A stretch of DNA of 64,000 nucleotides from Streptomyces goshikiensis (GCF_014650555.1 NZ_BMVE01000001.1:620001-684000); one strand, 5' to 3'. Positions 45,413-54,400 are shown, counted from the stretch's first letter. Notes: generated from the letters alone by a model not told the origin. Program-made: numbers and translations.

Positions 45413-45832
45413 TTACTGACCAGGAAGAGCCAACTCGAACCACACCGTCTTGCCCGACTTCCCGTGCCGGGTCCCCCAGCGCCGCGCCGAGACGGCCACG
45501 AGGTGGAGTCCGCGGCCACCTTCGTCATCGGGCTCCGCGACGCGCTCGCGGGGCGGATCCGGAAGCGGATCGGAAACCTCCACGAGCAGTGCTGCGCCCC
45601 CCTCGGAGTTCCCGGCGGCCGGATCCGGCCGTACCAGCCGGACCCCGATGGGCCCGGACGCGTGGCGCAGGGAATTGGTGACCAGCTCGCTGACCAGCAG
45701 GACGGTCACGTCGCCGACCGCCTCAAGGCCCCAGGCCCGGAGCTTTCCGCGCACGGCGTGGCGGGCGGTGCGGACGGCGCCGGGCTCGGCGGGGAAGGCC
45801 CACTCGGCGCATTCACCGTCTGTGTCGATCAC
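45413..45832 (-). CDS. Anti-sigma-like ATP-binding protein (HATPase_c_2)
   Basis: A 139-residue single-domain GHKL ATPase of the RsbW-like type. The N box is SELVTNSLRHA and the G1/G2 boxes are in DDEGGRGLHLVAV, followed by GKSGKTVWFELALP, which is nearly the same as the end of the neighbouring multidomain protein. I prefer the GTG at 45832, with GGGAAG eight bases upstream, to the GTG at 45841, which abuts that ribosome site. It may bind a sigma factor or an anti-sigma antagonist and be a partner of the adjacent SpoIIE phosphatase. Confidence 0.83.
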   Translation of the reverse strand: MIDTDGECAEWAFPAEPGAVRTARHAVRGKLRAWGLEAVGDVTVLLVSELVTNSLRHASGPIGVRLVRPDPAAGNSEGGAALLVEVSDPLPDPPRERVAEPDDEGGRGLHLVAVSARRWGTRHGKSGKTVWFELALPGQ

Positions 45833-45841
45833 GCCGATCAC

Positions 45842-46154
45842 TTCCCGGGCCGGCAGCGACCCCAGTCGGGTTCAGCAGGGACAGAGCCACGAGGAGGAGC
45901 ATGAGAGAGGAACCAATAGCGACATACCCCACATTTGGGGCGTCGTACCACTCGATCCCACACGCACCGGCGCACTGTGGCGCAGACGGCCTACAGCGCG
46001 AGCACCATGCGCCCCGGTGCGACCCGACGTGCTCCCGGCCCCCCGCCTCCGCCCCGGCGCGGACCAGGCGCGGGCATCGCGCGGGGGCGTCGCGGGCGTC
46101 AGGCGGGGGCGTCAGGCGGGAGGGCATCGGGCGGGAGGGCATCGGGCCCGGTCG
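45842..46154. other. Intergenic region with an ambiguous small frame
   Basis: 313 bp upstream of the HATPase gene. The first 130 bp are unusually AT-rich for this genome, with CCCCACATTTGGGG as a small dyad at about 45927-45940. On the minus strand an open frame encodes WYDAPNVGYVAIGSSLMLLLVALSLL-type residues (reported in two parts: WYDAPNVGYVAIGSSL, MLLLVALSLL), a credible membrane segment, but it has no good start. On the plus strand GAGGAGGAG precedes an ATG at 45901, but codon use after it is poor. The GC-rich part near 46080-46150 has tandem CGTCAGGCGGGAGGGCAT-like repeats. Confidence 0.4.
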
Positions 46155-46559
46155 TCAGGCCCGGCCTTCGGCGCGCAGTCTGCGGCCGGCCTCCGCGACC
46201 GCCGGCCGGTCCTGGTCGAGCCAGTCCACCGAATCCAGCTCCTGCGGCCCGAGCCAGCGCAGCTCGTCGTGGTCCTCCAGCGGAACGGGCTCCCCGGACA
46301 CCAGCCGGGCGGTCCACACGTGCAGCACGAGGCCCGGTTTGAGGGGCCACTCCCCCGGGATCCGCTCCAGCGCCTGCGTCTCGACGCCGAGCTCCTCGCG
46401 CAGTTCGCGCACCAGCGCCTCGGGTACGGACTCGCCCGGCTCGGTCTTCCCTCCCGGCAGCTCCCAGCGGCCGGCCAGCTCCGGCGGCGCGCTGCGGCGG
46501 GCGGCCAGCAGGCGCCCGTCATGACAAAGGGCTCCGCCCACGACCACGCGTACAGTCAT
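46155..46559 (-). CDS. NUDIX hydrolase, MutT-like
   Basis: A 134-residue NUDIX protein. The Nudix box spans about residues 36-58, with the invariant Gly, the Glu of PGES and the RELREELGV helix all present. The N-terminal VRVVVGGALCHDGRLLAARR is typical of MutT-type sanitation enzymes acting on oxidised or damaged nucleotides. Length is normal for the family. The true substrate cannot be told. ATG start; 38 bp downstream of the SPOR-like gene on the same strand. Confidence 0.88.
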   Translation of the reverse strand: MTVRVVVGGALCHDGRLLAARRSAPPELAGRWELPGGKTEPGESVPEALVRELREELGVETQALERIPGEWPLKPGLVLHVWTARLVSGEPVPLEDHDELRWLGPQELDSVDWLDQDRPAVAEAGRRLRAEGRA

Positions 46560-46597
46560 GGGCGGAGCCTATGTCAGTGGCCCGGCCGGCCCGCCGT

Positions 46598-46792
46598 TCA
46601 GTTCTTCGTGGCCGTCTGGCTGCCCTGACCGAGCCGCTCGACCCAGTAGAGCTGCTTGTGCCCGTGGCCGCCGAGGCTGTCGACGACCTTCTGGGCCTCG
46701 GACCGGGTGGCGTACCGGCCCACCCGATAGCGGTTGCCGTTGTCGTCCTGACGTATGACCAGCCATGGGAGCAGGGCACCGCTCTCGCTCAT
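46598..46792 (-). CDS. Small SPOR-like protein
   Basis: A 64-residue protein with a SPOR-domain-like pattern: LPWLVIRQDDNGNRYRVGRY, then SEAQKVVDSL and QLYWVERL. SPOR repeats bind peptidoglycan or pack as small beta-alpha domains; this one has no signal peptide or membrane segment, so it is probably cytoplasmic. GGAGGGTGAAG lies just upstream of the ATG. Widely conserved in Streptomyces; function unknown. Confidence 0.75.
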   Translation of the reverse strand: MSESGALLPWLVIRQDDNGNRYRVGRYATRSEAQKVVDSLGGHGHKQLYWVERLGQGSQTATKN

Positions 46793-47140
46793 CGCGCTTC
46801 ACCCTCCGCCGATGTACCCGCCCGGGAAACCCCATTGCGCATATGCCCGACCTTACGCCCGACCTTTACAGAGCGGATACGGTTTTTCACGAAGAGGTAC
46901 CTCACAGGCGTACGCATCCGGCCATGCGTACGAGTGCGCCGTGCGCGCCGGTTCACAGCGGGCGCACGGGGTCACCGGCGGCCGTCCTCCCAGGTGACGG
47001 CGGCGGCGGGGGCGGGCGCGGCAGTACTCACGCGCGGCCCAACGGACGCGCGCCGGGGGCGAGTCCGGCGACGACGCAGGTGCGGGCGCTCTTCTTCGCA
47101 CCGGATCCGGCCGGTATGACGCCTCGTCACACCGCCCGGT
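46793..47140. other. Intergenic region
   Basis: 348 bp between the SPOR-like gene and the GntR regulator's end. AT-rich segment at about 46855-46900 (CTTTACAGAGCGGATACGG) probably carries the minus-strand promoter of the SPOR-like gene. No gene or strong hairpin seen. Confidence 0.45.
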
Positions 47141-47893
47141 TCACCGCACGGGCAGGTGGTAGGCGAGCCGGTACCGGTCGGCCGGAACCACCACATCGGC
47201 GGTCTCGACGGCCAGTCCGGACGCGAAGTACGTACGCCCGATGACCAGCACGACGTGTCCCGGCACCCCGCCGAGGAGCAGGATCTCCTCCGCCAGCCCC
47301 GGCCGCGCGCCGACCTCCTCCACCACGTTGTCCACGACGACGTCGATCGCGGCCATCCGGTCGACGACCCCCGAGCCCCCGAGCGGCCCTTCCTCCGGCA
47401 GCATCACCGGCGTGCGCCCTGTCACCGCCAGCGGCTCCCACGAGGTCGACAGCATCATCGCCTCGCCCGCGTCGCGGAAGACGTACCGCGTCCGCATCAC
47501 GCGGTCGCCCGCCGCGATGCCGAGCCGCTTGGCGATCTCCGCCGGCGCGGCCGTCTGCTCGCTGCCCGACTCCCAGGTCCCGCGCGCACCCGCCTCCGCC
47601 TGCTCCTGCCGGAACGGCGTCGAGACGCCGCCCGTGCGGTACCCGGAGCGCGCGACCCGCCGCGGCACCGGCTGCTCCCGTACGTACGTACCCGACCCGG
47701 ACCGGCCCTCGACCAGCCCCTCCGCCATCAGGACCTTGCGCGCCTCCAGCGCGACCGTGTCCGAGACCCCGTACTCCTCGCGGATCCGGGCCTGCGAGGG
47801 AAGCCGGGCGTGCGGGGGCAGGGACCCATCGACGATCTTCCGTCGCAGATCCCCGGCGACGCGCAGATAGGCCGGCTGCTCACCGAAAGTCAC
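47141..47893 (-). CDS. GntR-family regulator, HutC/UTRA type
   Basis: A 250-residue transcription factor. The winged helix covers about residues 6-72 (LPSQARIREEYGVS, GLVEGRSGSGTYV), followed by a UTRA ligand domain to the end (AGDRVMRTRYVFRD, GHVVLVIGRTYFASG). The final segment ETADVVVPADRYRLAYHLPV is shared by a group of Streptomyces UTRA regulators. Ligand and targets are unknown; no metabolic gene is coupled to it. GTG start with GGGAG six bases upstream. Confidence 0.87.
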   Translation of the reverse strand: MTFGEQPAYLRVAGDLRRKIVDGSLPPHARLPSQARIREEYGVSDTVALEARKVLMAEGLVEGRSGSGTYVREQPVPRRVARSGYRTGGVSTPFRQEQAEAGARGTWESGSEQTAAPAEIAKRLGIAAGDRVMRTRYVFRDAGEAMMLSTSWEPLAVTGRTPVMLPEEGPLGGSGVVDRMAAIDVVVDNVVEEVGARPGLAEEILLLGGVPGHVVLVIGRTYFASGLAVETADVVVPADRYRLAYHLPVR

Positions 47894-48041
47894 TGGCCAC
47901 TCCCATCAGGTTGACAGACAGCTACACCCTGGCAACCGACGGTTGTGCACCGCAAGCAAGGGCCAGAGTTTCACCCGAAGTGATGAAGCCTGGTCACTCA
48001 AACCCCATGGCCACGCGTTACCCGAAAGCCGCGAATGCATG

Positions 48042-48077
48042 CAGCTGGGGCGACCGCACCGGCGGCCGCCCCAGCTG
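48042..48077 (-). terminator. Hairpin terminator after subtilase gene
   Basis: An 11-bp stem (48042-48052 with 48067-48077) with a 14-base loop, 26 bp beyond the stop. Confidence 0.65.
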
Positions 48078-48102
48078 TTCACCTAACCCTCGGCTCAGCC
48101 GC

Positions 48103-49695
48103 TCAGAACTGCAGCGCCCAGGAGTCGATCTTCCCGGTGTCGGCGTTCGCGTTGTCGTTCACGCGCAGCTTCCAGACCCCGTTCGCGACCTCGGACGAGG
48201 CGTTGACCGTGACGGTCTTGATGATGTTGTCCGCGCTGCCGCCGGTCCGGTTGTGCAGGTTGTAGGCGGTGCCGTCGGGGGCGATCAGGTCGACCTTCAG
48301 GTCACCGATGTACGTGTGCTTGATGTCGAGCGCGACCTGGAGCGCCGCCGGGGCGTTGCCGGGGATCCCGCTGACGGTGAGCGGGGACTCGACCGTGGCG
48401 TTGTCGGCCACGGCGTAGTCGGCCGTGTTCTCGAAGCGGGTGCCCGGGTTCGGCGGGGTGGTGCCGGCGCCGACGTACAGCAGCCGGTTCGGGGAGCCGG
48501 ATCCGGGACCGGTGACCACGTTCGGGGTGGCCGCGCCCACCAGGGCCGCGGAGACCTGGGACGGGGTGCTCGCCGGGTTCTGCGAGAGGTAGAGGGCGGC
48601 CGCGCCCACGACGTGCGGCGTGGCCATCGACGTACCGGAGATGGTGTTGGTGGCGGTGTCGCCGGTGCCCCACGAGGAGGTGATCGAGGAGCCGGGGGCG
48701 AAGATGTCCAGGATGGAGCCGTAGTTGGAGTAACTGGCCTTGGCGTCGGTGCTGGTGGTCGCGCCGACCGTGATGGCCTCGGCGACGCGCGCCGGGGACT
48801 TGGTGCTCGCGTCGGTGGACTCGTTGCCCGCCGCGACGCCGTAGGTGATGCCGGCGGCGATGGAGTTGCGTACCGCGGTGTCGAGCGCGGAGTCCGCGCC
48901 GCCGCCGAGGGACATGTTCGCCACGGCCGGCTTGACGGCGTTGCGGGTCACCCAGTCGATGCCCGCGACGACCTGGGCCGTCGTACCGGAGCCGTTGTTG
49001 TCGAGCACGCGGACACCGACGATCTTGGCCTTCTTGGCCACGCCGTAGGTGTTGCCCGCCACGGTGCCGGCGACGTGCGTGCCGTGGCCGTGGCCGTCCT
49101 GGGCGGTGTTGTCGTTGTCGATGGCGTCGTACCCGTAGGAGGCGCGGGTGCCGAACTCGCCGTGGGTGATGCGCACGCCCGTGTCGATGATGTACGCGGT
49201 GACGCCCTCGCCGGCCTTGTCCGGGTAGGTGTAGCTGTTGTCGAGGGGCAGGGCGCGCTGGTCGATGCGGTCCAGGCCCCAGGACGGCGGGTTGGGCTGG
49301 GTGCCCTGGGGGCCCTGGGCGTCGTCGACGGTGAACACCCGGTTCTGCACGACCGACGCGACCGCCGGGTCGGCGGCGAGCTTCCTGGCCTGCGCCTCGG
49401 AGACGGCGACGGAGTAGCCGTTGAGGGCGGCGCTGTAGGTCCGGTCGATCTTCGCGCCGTACCGCTTGGCGACGGCCTTCCCGCTGTCGGTGGTGGAGCG
49501 GGCGGCGGAGTCCTTCAAGGTCACGATGTAGCTGCCGGGGACCGCGTCGGCGGCGCCCGCGTTCTCTATGACGCCCTGCGGGGCGCCGTCCGCCGCGGCG
49601 GCGGGTAACGCGGCGGCCGCGCCGAGCGCGAGGGCCACGACGGCGGTCGCGCTGATGCCGGCGATCCTCCGGCGGGTGTGACGCATCACGGACAT
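48103..49695 (-). CDS. Secreted S8 subtilisin/proteinase K-like protease with P domain
   Basis: A 530-residue secreted endopeptidase. A signal peptide (1-35, cleavage after PAAAA) precedes an I9 propeptide inhibitor domain (about 55-122), the catalytic domain (about 140-415) and a C-terminal P/Homo-B domain (about 425-530). Catalytic residues are D171 in YIIDTGVR, H204 in GHGTHVAGT and the Ser of [12 protein letters not shown]. The P domain ([20 protein letters not shown]) helps folding and stability. GGAGG lies eight bases before the ATG at 49695; another ATG is three codons inside. Likely a nutritional or developmental extracellular protease. Confidence 0.94.
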   Translation of the reverse strand: MSVMRHTRRRIAGISATAVVALALGAAAALPAAAADGAPQGVIENAGAADAVPGSYIVTLKDSAARSTTDSGKAVAKRYGAKIDRTYSAALNGYSVAVSEAQARKLAADPAVASVVQNRVFTVDDAQGPQGTQPNPPSWGLDRIDQRALPLDNSYTYPDKAGEGVTAYIIDTGVRITHGEFGTRASYGYDAIDNDNTAQDGHGHGTHVAGTVAGNTYGVAKKAKIVGVRVLDNNGSGTTAQVVAGIDWVTRNAVKPAVANMSLGGGADSALDTAVRNSIAAGITYGVAAGNESTDASTKSPARVAEAITVGATTSTDAKASYSNYGSILDIFAPGSSITSSWGTGDTATNTISGTSMATPHVVGAAALYLSQNPASTPSQVSAALVGAATPNVVTGPGSGSPNRLLYVGAGTTPPNPGTRFENTADYAVADNATVESPLTVSGIPGNAPAALQVALDIKHTYIGDLKVDLIAPDGTAYNLHNRTGGSADNIIKTVTVNASSEVANGVWKLRVNDNANADTGKIDSWALQF

Positions 49696-49945
49696 GTGGG
49701 GGTCCTCCTGGTTGGCGGGGGTGGCGGCGGCGGTCCGGGTGGGACATGGGGATCCGGGCGGACGTGCGTGGGGGTGCGTGGGCACGCAGGACCGCCCGTG
49801 CGGGCATGTCCATGACAAGAATTCCTGTCGGCCGGACCGCCGCCTCCGAAAGGTTGACCCACCGTCCCGGCATCCCACAAGAGGACAACGGACGCGTAAC
49901 ATCCGTGCCATACACCGGCCATGATTGAGCAAAGGTGAAGCGCAC

Positions 49946-51058
49946 ATGACGCACGCACTGCCCGGCTACGTCTGCCCCGACGACGGCGCGCGTGCGGACG
50001 TACGGACGGCGCCGTGGCGCTGCCCCCTGTGCGCCGGGCCCTGGGACCTCGATTTCACGCCGGACCCGGCCGCGCCCCTGAACCCGGCCGCCGGACCCCC
50101 CTCGCTCTGGCGGTACGGATCCGCGCTGCCGCTGCCGGGGGCTTTCGCCGTGACGCTGTCGGAGGGCAACACCCCGCTGGTCCCGATGGCCGAGCGGATT
50201 CACGCCAAGCTCGACTACCTGATGCCGACGCTGTCGTTCAAGGACCGGGGCGCGGTGATGCTCGCCGAGGTGGCCCGCCGGCTGGCCCCGCGGCGGGTGG
50301 TGGCGGACAGCAGCGGCAACGCGGGAACGGCCGTCGCCGCCTACTGCGCGCGGGCCGGGCTGAGTTGTGAAGTTTTCGTGCCCGAGGGCACCTCGGAGCG
50401 CAAGACCGGACAGATGCGGGCCCACGGGGCCGCCGTCCGCGTCGTCCCCGGCGGCCGGGAGGCCGCCGCGCTGGCCGCCCGGGCTGCCGCCGACGAGCCC
50501 GGCGTCTTCTACGCCAGCCACGTCTTCAACCCGTACTTCCTGCACGGTACGAAGACGTACGTGTACGAGATCTGGGAGGAGCTCGGCGGCCGGCTGCCGC
50601 AGGCCCTGGTCGTCCCGGTCGGCAACGGCACCCTGCTGCTCGGCGCCGCCCTGGCGGTGGCGGAGCTGGCCCGGCGCGGGGTGCGGCCGCCGGACCTGAT
50701 CGCGGTGCAGTCCGAGGCGGTGGCCCCGCTGGCCGAGGCCTTCGCGGCGGGGGCCGAGGACGCCGCCCCGGTGGAGCAGCGGCCGACCCTGGCCGAGGGG
50801 ATCGCGATCCCGGCCCCGCCGCGGGCCCGGCAGATCCTGGCGGCGGTCCGCGCCGGCGGCGGCACCTTCCTGACCGTCCCGGACGACCGGCTGCGGGCGG
50901 CCCAGCTCGACCTGGCGCGCCGCGGGCTGTTCGTGGAGCCGACGGCCGCGGCCTGCTGGGCGGCGGTGGGCCCGGGCGCGCCCGGCGACCCGCTGCGCGG
51001 ACGCACCGCGGTACTGCCGCTGTGCGGCGCGGGCGCGAAGACGGGCCTGGCGCACTAG
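49946..51058 (+). CDS. Threonine synthase-like PLP enzyme
   Basis: A 370-residue fold-type II PLP enzyme. The PLP lysine is in LSFKDRGAVM and the phosphate cup in SSGNAG; VGNGTLLLG lies further on. The N-terminus has YVCP and RWRCPLC-type cysteines (C10, C26, C29), a small zinc-knuckle seen in many threonine synthases. It lies alone, divergent from the subtilase gene, not with hom or thrB, so it may be a paralogue with another amino acid substrate. The start at 49946 has a weak AGGTGAA site ten bases upstream. Confidence 0.83.
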   Translation: MTHALPGYVCPDDGARADVRTAPWRCPLCAGPWDLDFTPDPAAPLNPAAGPPSLWRYGSALPLPGAFAVTLSEGNTPLVPMAERIHAKLDYLMPTLSFKDRGAVMLAEVARRLAPRRVVADSSGNAGTAVAAYCARAGLSCEVFVPEGTSERKTGQMRAHGAAVRVVPGGREAAALAARAAADEPGVFYASHVFNPYFLHGTKTYVYEIWEELGGRLPQALVVPVGNGTLLLGAALAVAELARRGVRPPDLIAVQSEAVAPLAEAFAAGAEDAAPVEQRPTLAEGIAIPAPPRARQILAAVRAGGGTFLTVPDDRLRAAQLDLARRGLFVEPTAAACWAAVGPGAPGDPLRGRTAVLPLCGAGAKTGLAH

Positions 51059-51109
51059 GGCCGGCGCACTGGCCGCGGCACCCTGGCGGCGTGGCGCGGG
51101 CGGCGCGGC

Positions 51110-51907
51110 TCAGTCCCGGGCGGCCCGGTCGTAGAGGGCCTTCGCCCGCTCGTCGAAGAGGGCGGCAGTGGAGTCCACGTCCGTGTCCCCGCCGCTCAGT
51201 ACGCCGATCAGCCGGCCCGGCTCCCCCGGCCCGCCCCGGTCGGCGATCCAGGGGCTCCCGCTGGTGCCCGTCCAGAAGCCCGAACAGCCGATGTACAGCA
51301 TGTCGGGGTCGTCCTCGTCGTGGCGGGTCTGCGTGGTGCAGGAGACGGGCTTGTTCTCCGGGTTGCGGTCGGACTCCGGGTAGCCGACCACCGTGACCTC
51401 CCGCTCGTAGCCGGAGGTCCAGTCGGGGCCGGGCGCCCCGCCCTCGCCCACGGTCTCCTGGAGGCTGCGGCCCTCCCCGTCGGGCTCGACGGTCAGGAAG
51501 GCGAAGTCGGCGGTGTCGTCGCCCCACTTCGTCCAGCGGTCGTCGACGTGGACCGAGCGGACCTTCCACACCCCGAAGGGCTGGCTCCCCGCTCCCTCTC
51601 CGGAGAAGCCGGGGGCGAAGGCGAGCTCACCGATGGCGAGGCCGTCGTGCGCGACCTCGCCGGGCTCCCCGTCCTCGCCCGCCGGGGCCACGCAGTGCGC
51701 GGCGGTGGCGACGACGTTGCCGTGGGGGCTGTCGACCACGCTGGCCGTGCACCAGTGCTCCCCGCCCGCCATGAGCACGCCGACGGTGGGGAAGGGGCGG
51801 GCGGCCACCCCGTCGGAATCGGCCGGCACCTGGAGGACCGCCACCGCGACCACCGCGGCGACCCCGGCCGCGGCAGCGGCGTAGGCCCCCTTCACCGCGG
51901 GGCTCAT
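51110..51907 (-). CDS. Secreted trypsin-like serine protease
   Basis: A 265-residue chymotrypsin-fold protease with an N-terminal membrane/signal segment (residues 6-26, KGAYAAAAAGVAAVVAVAVL). The catalytic triad can be read as His in ATAAHCV, Asp in DTADFAFL and Ser in GTSGSPW. The Cys pairs (CTASV with AHC; SCTT with IGC) fit the fold. The start at 51907 overlaps the esterase stop (ATGA), which couples the two. Secreted with the esterases, it may process them or share their target; this is inferred from linkage only. Confidence 0.87.
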   Translation of the reverse strand: MSPAVKGAYAAAAAGVAAVVAVAVLQVPADSDGVAARPFPTVGVLMAGGEHWCTASVVDSPHGNVVATAAHCVAPAGEDGEPGEVAHDGLAIGELAFAPGFSGEGAGSQPFGVWKVRSVHVDDRWTKWGDDTADFAFLTVEPDGEGRSLQETVGEGGAPGPDWTSGYEREVTVVGYPESDRNPENKPVSCTTQTRHDEDDPDMLYIGCSGFWTGTSGSPWIADRGGPGEPGRLIGVLSGGDTDVDSTAALFDERAKALYDRAARD

Positions 51908-53049
51908 CCCACGGCGGGGTCGGGTGTCGGCGCCCGCATCACGTTGCTGATCCACTCCAGGGAGCCCTCCCTCATGCCGCGCACGTACGACTTTCCGTTG
52001 TGCTGACCATCCTCGATCACCTGGAGCCGGGTGTGCACGGGGCCCTTCCCGTACTCCCGCATGAACTGCTCGGCCCGTTCGCGGCCGCTCTCCTCGGTGC
52101 CGATCTGGAAGTTCACGTACACGTCCGGGCCGCCCTCCTCGATCAGCCTCTCGGCGAGCTTCTCGGGGTTGTTCTCGTCCATGGCCCGTGTGTTCCCCCT
52201 CCACAGCGGGGAGTCGGGGACGAAGTCGGTGCCGCTGGCGATCACCGCCTTGAAGCGGTCGGGGTACTTCAGGACGTGTTTGAAGGCGCCGAAGCCGCCC
52301 GAGGAGGAGCCCATGAAGGCCCAGCCGTCGCGGTCGGTGAAGGTGCGGAAATTGGCCCTCGTGAAATCCGGGACGTCATCGGCCATCCAGGTGCCCATCT
52401 TGGGCTCACCGGGGATGTCCGAGCCGTCGTAGTGGTGCTTGGTGTCGGCGTTGATCACCGGCATGACGAGGATGAAGGGCAGGCTGGTGCCCTCCTTGAC
52501 CCCGTCGGTCACGGCCTGCTGGAGGCCGAGGGCGGGACCGGTGCCCCAGTAGTTCTTGGGGTAGCCGCGGCCGCCGGGGAGGGAGATCAGGACCGGGAAG
52601 CCGCTCTTGGCGTAGCGCGGGTCGTCGTACTCCTTGGGGACCCACACCCACACGTCACCCGTGAAGCCGGACTTCTTGCCCTTGAGGGTGGTGCGGGCGA
52701 TCTGCGTGCCGTCGGGCAGCCGGGAGGTGCGGACGAATTCCGCGGCCGGGCCGGTGGGCATGCTCATGCCGGGCTGGATCTCGGCGGCGGCCGCCGTCTT
52801 CTGCTCGGTCTTCCCGAAGGAGGTGGGATCCCCCGTGTCGGAGAAGAGGCCCGACTGGTACGCCGCCACGCCCCCGGCGATGAGGGTGAGCGCGAGGCCG
52901 CCGCTGATCAGGAGGAGGCGCTTGCGCCGCCGGGGGCCTTGGTCGTCGTGGTCGTCGTGGTCGTCGTGTTGCCGCACGGAAATGTCCGTTTCCTCTCCGG
53001 CGCTTCCGAGGGAGCGCGGGTGGGACCGGTCGGTCCCCCTCACACCCAT
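51904..53049 (-). CDS. Membrane-anchored antigen-85-like esterase (copy 2)
   Basis: An alpha/beta-hydrolase of the putative esterase/mycolyltransferase (antigen 85) type. Nucleophile motif is GSSSG in WAFMGSSSGGF; the acid and His regions are near GTEESGRERAE and DGQHNGKSYVRG. One membrane helix lies about 70 residues from the start shown (LLLISGGLALTLIAGG). The start is uncertain: the frame opens at 53049, but alignment with copy 1 favours a GTG at 52977, giving the N-terminus VRQHDDHDDHDDQG, a striking His-Asp repeat. About 73 bp after copy 1 and coupled to the protease. Streptomyces lack mycolic acids, so the acyl substrate is unknown. Confidence 0.85.
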   Translation of the reverse strand: MGVRGTDRSHPRSLGSAGEETDISVRQHDDHDDHDDQGPRRRKRLLLISGGLALTLIAGGVAAYQSGLFSDTGDPTSFGKTEQKTAAAAEIQPGMSMPTGPAAEFVRTSRLPDGTQIARTTLKGKKSGFTGDVWVWVPKEYDDPRYAKSGFPVLISLPGGRGYPKNYWGTGPALGLQQAVTDGVKEGTSLPFILVMPVINADTKHHYDGSDIPGEPKMGTWMADDVPDFTRANFRTFTDRDGWAFMGSSSGGFGAFKHVLKYPDRFKAVIASGTDFVPDSPLWRGNTRAMDENNPEKLAERLIEEGGPDVYVNFQIGTEESGRERAEQFMREYGKGPVHTRLQVIEDGQHNGKSYVRGMREGSLEWISNVMRAPTPDPAVG

Positions 53050-53122
53050 TACAGAGGATTGAACGACCGGACCGCCCGCGTGGGCGCGGGGGCGTGGCGA
53101 ACGCCACTCCGCGCCGGCCGGC

Positions 53123-54268
53123 TCAGCCCGTGGTCGCGGGCTTGGGTGCCTTGAGCACCTTGCTGATCCACTCCAGCGAGCCCTCCCGCATGCCCCGCAC
53201 GTAGTGCCAGCCGTTGTGCTCGCCGTTCTGGATGTCGCGGATGGTCATCTTGACCGGGCCCTTGCCGTAGGTGTCCTTGAAGCGCGTCATCGCCGGCTTG
53301 CCGCTCTCCTTGGTCCCGATCTGGAAGTTGATGTAGACCTCGGGCCCGTTGGTGTCGATCAGCTTGCCCGCGAGCTTCTCGGGGTTGTTCGCGTCCATCT
53401 CCGCCTGGTGCCCCTTCCAGAGCGGGGAGTCGGGGACGAGTTCGCCGCCGCTGGCGATCACGGCCTTGAACCGGTCCGGGTACTGCAGGAGCAGCTTCAT
53501 GCCGACGAACGCGCCCGAGGAGGAGCCCATGAAGGCCCAGCCGTCGCGGGACTTGTACGTACGGAAGTTGGCGCGGGTGAAGTCCGGTATGTCCTCGGAG
53601 AGCCAGGTGCCCATCTTGGCCCGGCCGGGTATGTCGGAGCCGTCGTAGTAGTACTTGGCGTCCGGGTTGAGCACCGGCATGACCACGATGAACGGCAGGC
53701 TGGTGCCCGCCTTGACGCCCTCGCTGATGGCCTTCTGGAGGCCGAGGCTGCGGTCGGACCAGTAGTTGCCCGGGTAGCCGTTGCCGCCGGGGAGGGCGAT
53801 GAGGACCGGGAAGGCGCTCTCGGCGTACTTCGGGTCGTCGTACTCCTTGGGCGCCCACACCCACACGTCGCCCTCGAAGCCGGACTTCGCTCCCGCGAGG
53901 CGGGTCTTGGCGATGATCGTGCCGTCGTCGAGCTTGGCGGTCTGCTTGAAGGCGGCCTTCGGGCCCGCCGGCATGAGCACGTCCGGGTCACCGGTCGGCG
54001 CGGCCGGGGAGGGCTCGCCGGAGGCAGCCGGGGCGGGCGTCTCCTGCCGCTTCGCGGCAGGCGGCCGGTTCTTGCCGAAGCTCACGGTCTCCCCGTTGCC
54101 CGAGAACCACTCGTACTTCCAGGCCGCGAAGCCGCTGCCGCCGAGCGCGAGCGCGCAGACCAGGCCCGCGCTGATCCACACCACGCGGCGCGACCGCCCG
54201 GGCGAGCGGCGCGCGGGCTCGTACGGCTCCTGGCCATCGGACTGCGGGCGCTGCGGGTAGTCGTGCAC
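53123..54268 (-). CDS. Membrane-anchored antigen-85-like esterase (copy 1)
   Basis: A 381-residue protein with a short cytoplasmic tail, one membrane helix (about 31-50, VVWISAGLVCALALGGSGFA), a Pro/Ala linker, and an alpha/beta-hydrolase domain with nucleophile motif GSSSG in WAFMGSSSGAF. Long stretches are the same in copy 2 (DVWVWAPKEYDDPKYA, YVRGMREGSLEWIS), so the two are tandem duplicates. GTG start with GGAG eight bases upstream. First gene of a three-gene secreted operon. Confidence 0.87.
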   Translation of the reverse strand: MHDYPQRPQSDGQEPYEPARRSPGRSRRVVWISAGLVCALALGGSGFAAWKYEWFSGNGETVSFGKNRPPAAKRQETPAPAASGEPSPAAPTGDPDVLMPAGPKAAFKQTAKLDDGTIIAKTRLAGAKSGFEGDVWVWAPKEYDDPKYAESAFPVLIALPGGNGYPGNYWSDRSLGLQKAISEGVKAGTSLPFIVVMPVLNPDAKYYYDGSDIPGRAKMGTWLSEDIPDFTRANFRTYKSRDGWAFMGSSSGAFVGMKLLLQYPDRFKAVIASGGELVPDSPLWKGHQAEMDANNPEKLAGKLIDTNGPEVYINFQIGTKESGKPAMTRFKDTYGKGPVKMTIRDIQNGEHNGWHYVRGMREGSLEWISKVLKAPKPATTG

Positions 54269-54400
54269 GAACTTCGCTCCGAACGGTCATGACTGCCCCG
54301 GGGGACGGGACAGAACGGCTGGGCATCCCCACATGTCCTGATGGCGGAACACCCGGGAAAGTTCCAAATCCAGGCAAAAAACACGATCGCCGGGGCGCGC

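Noticed and set aside
45901..46524. Plus-strand frame after a strong GAGGAGGAG site
   Set aside because: Codon use is poor, it becomes Arg/Ala/Ser-rich antisense of the NUDIX gene, and no recognisable domain is present.
46755..47244. Overlapping plus-strand frames before the GntR gene
   Set aside because: Low-quality codon use, no ribosome site and no domain; antisense in part to the GntR gene.
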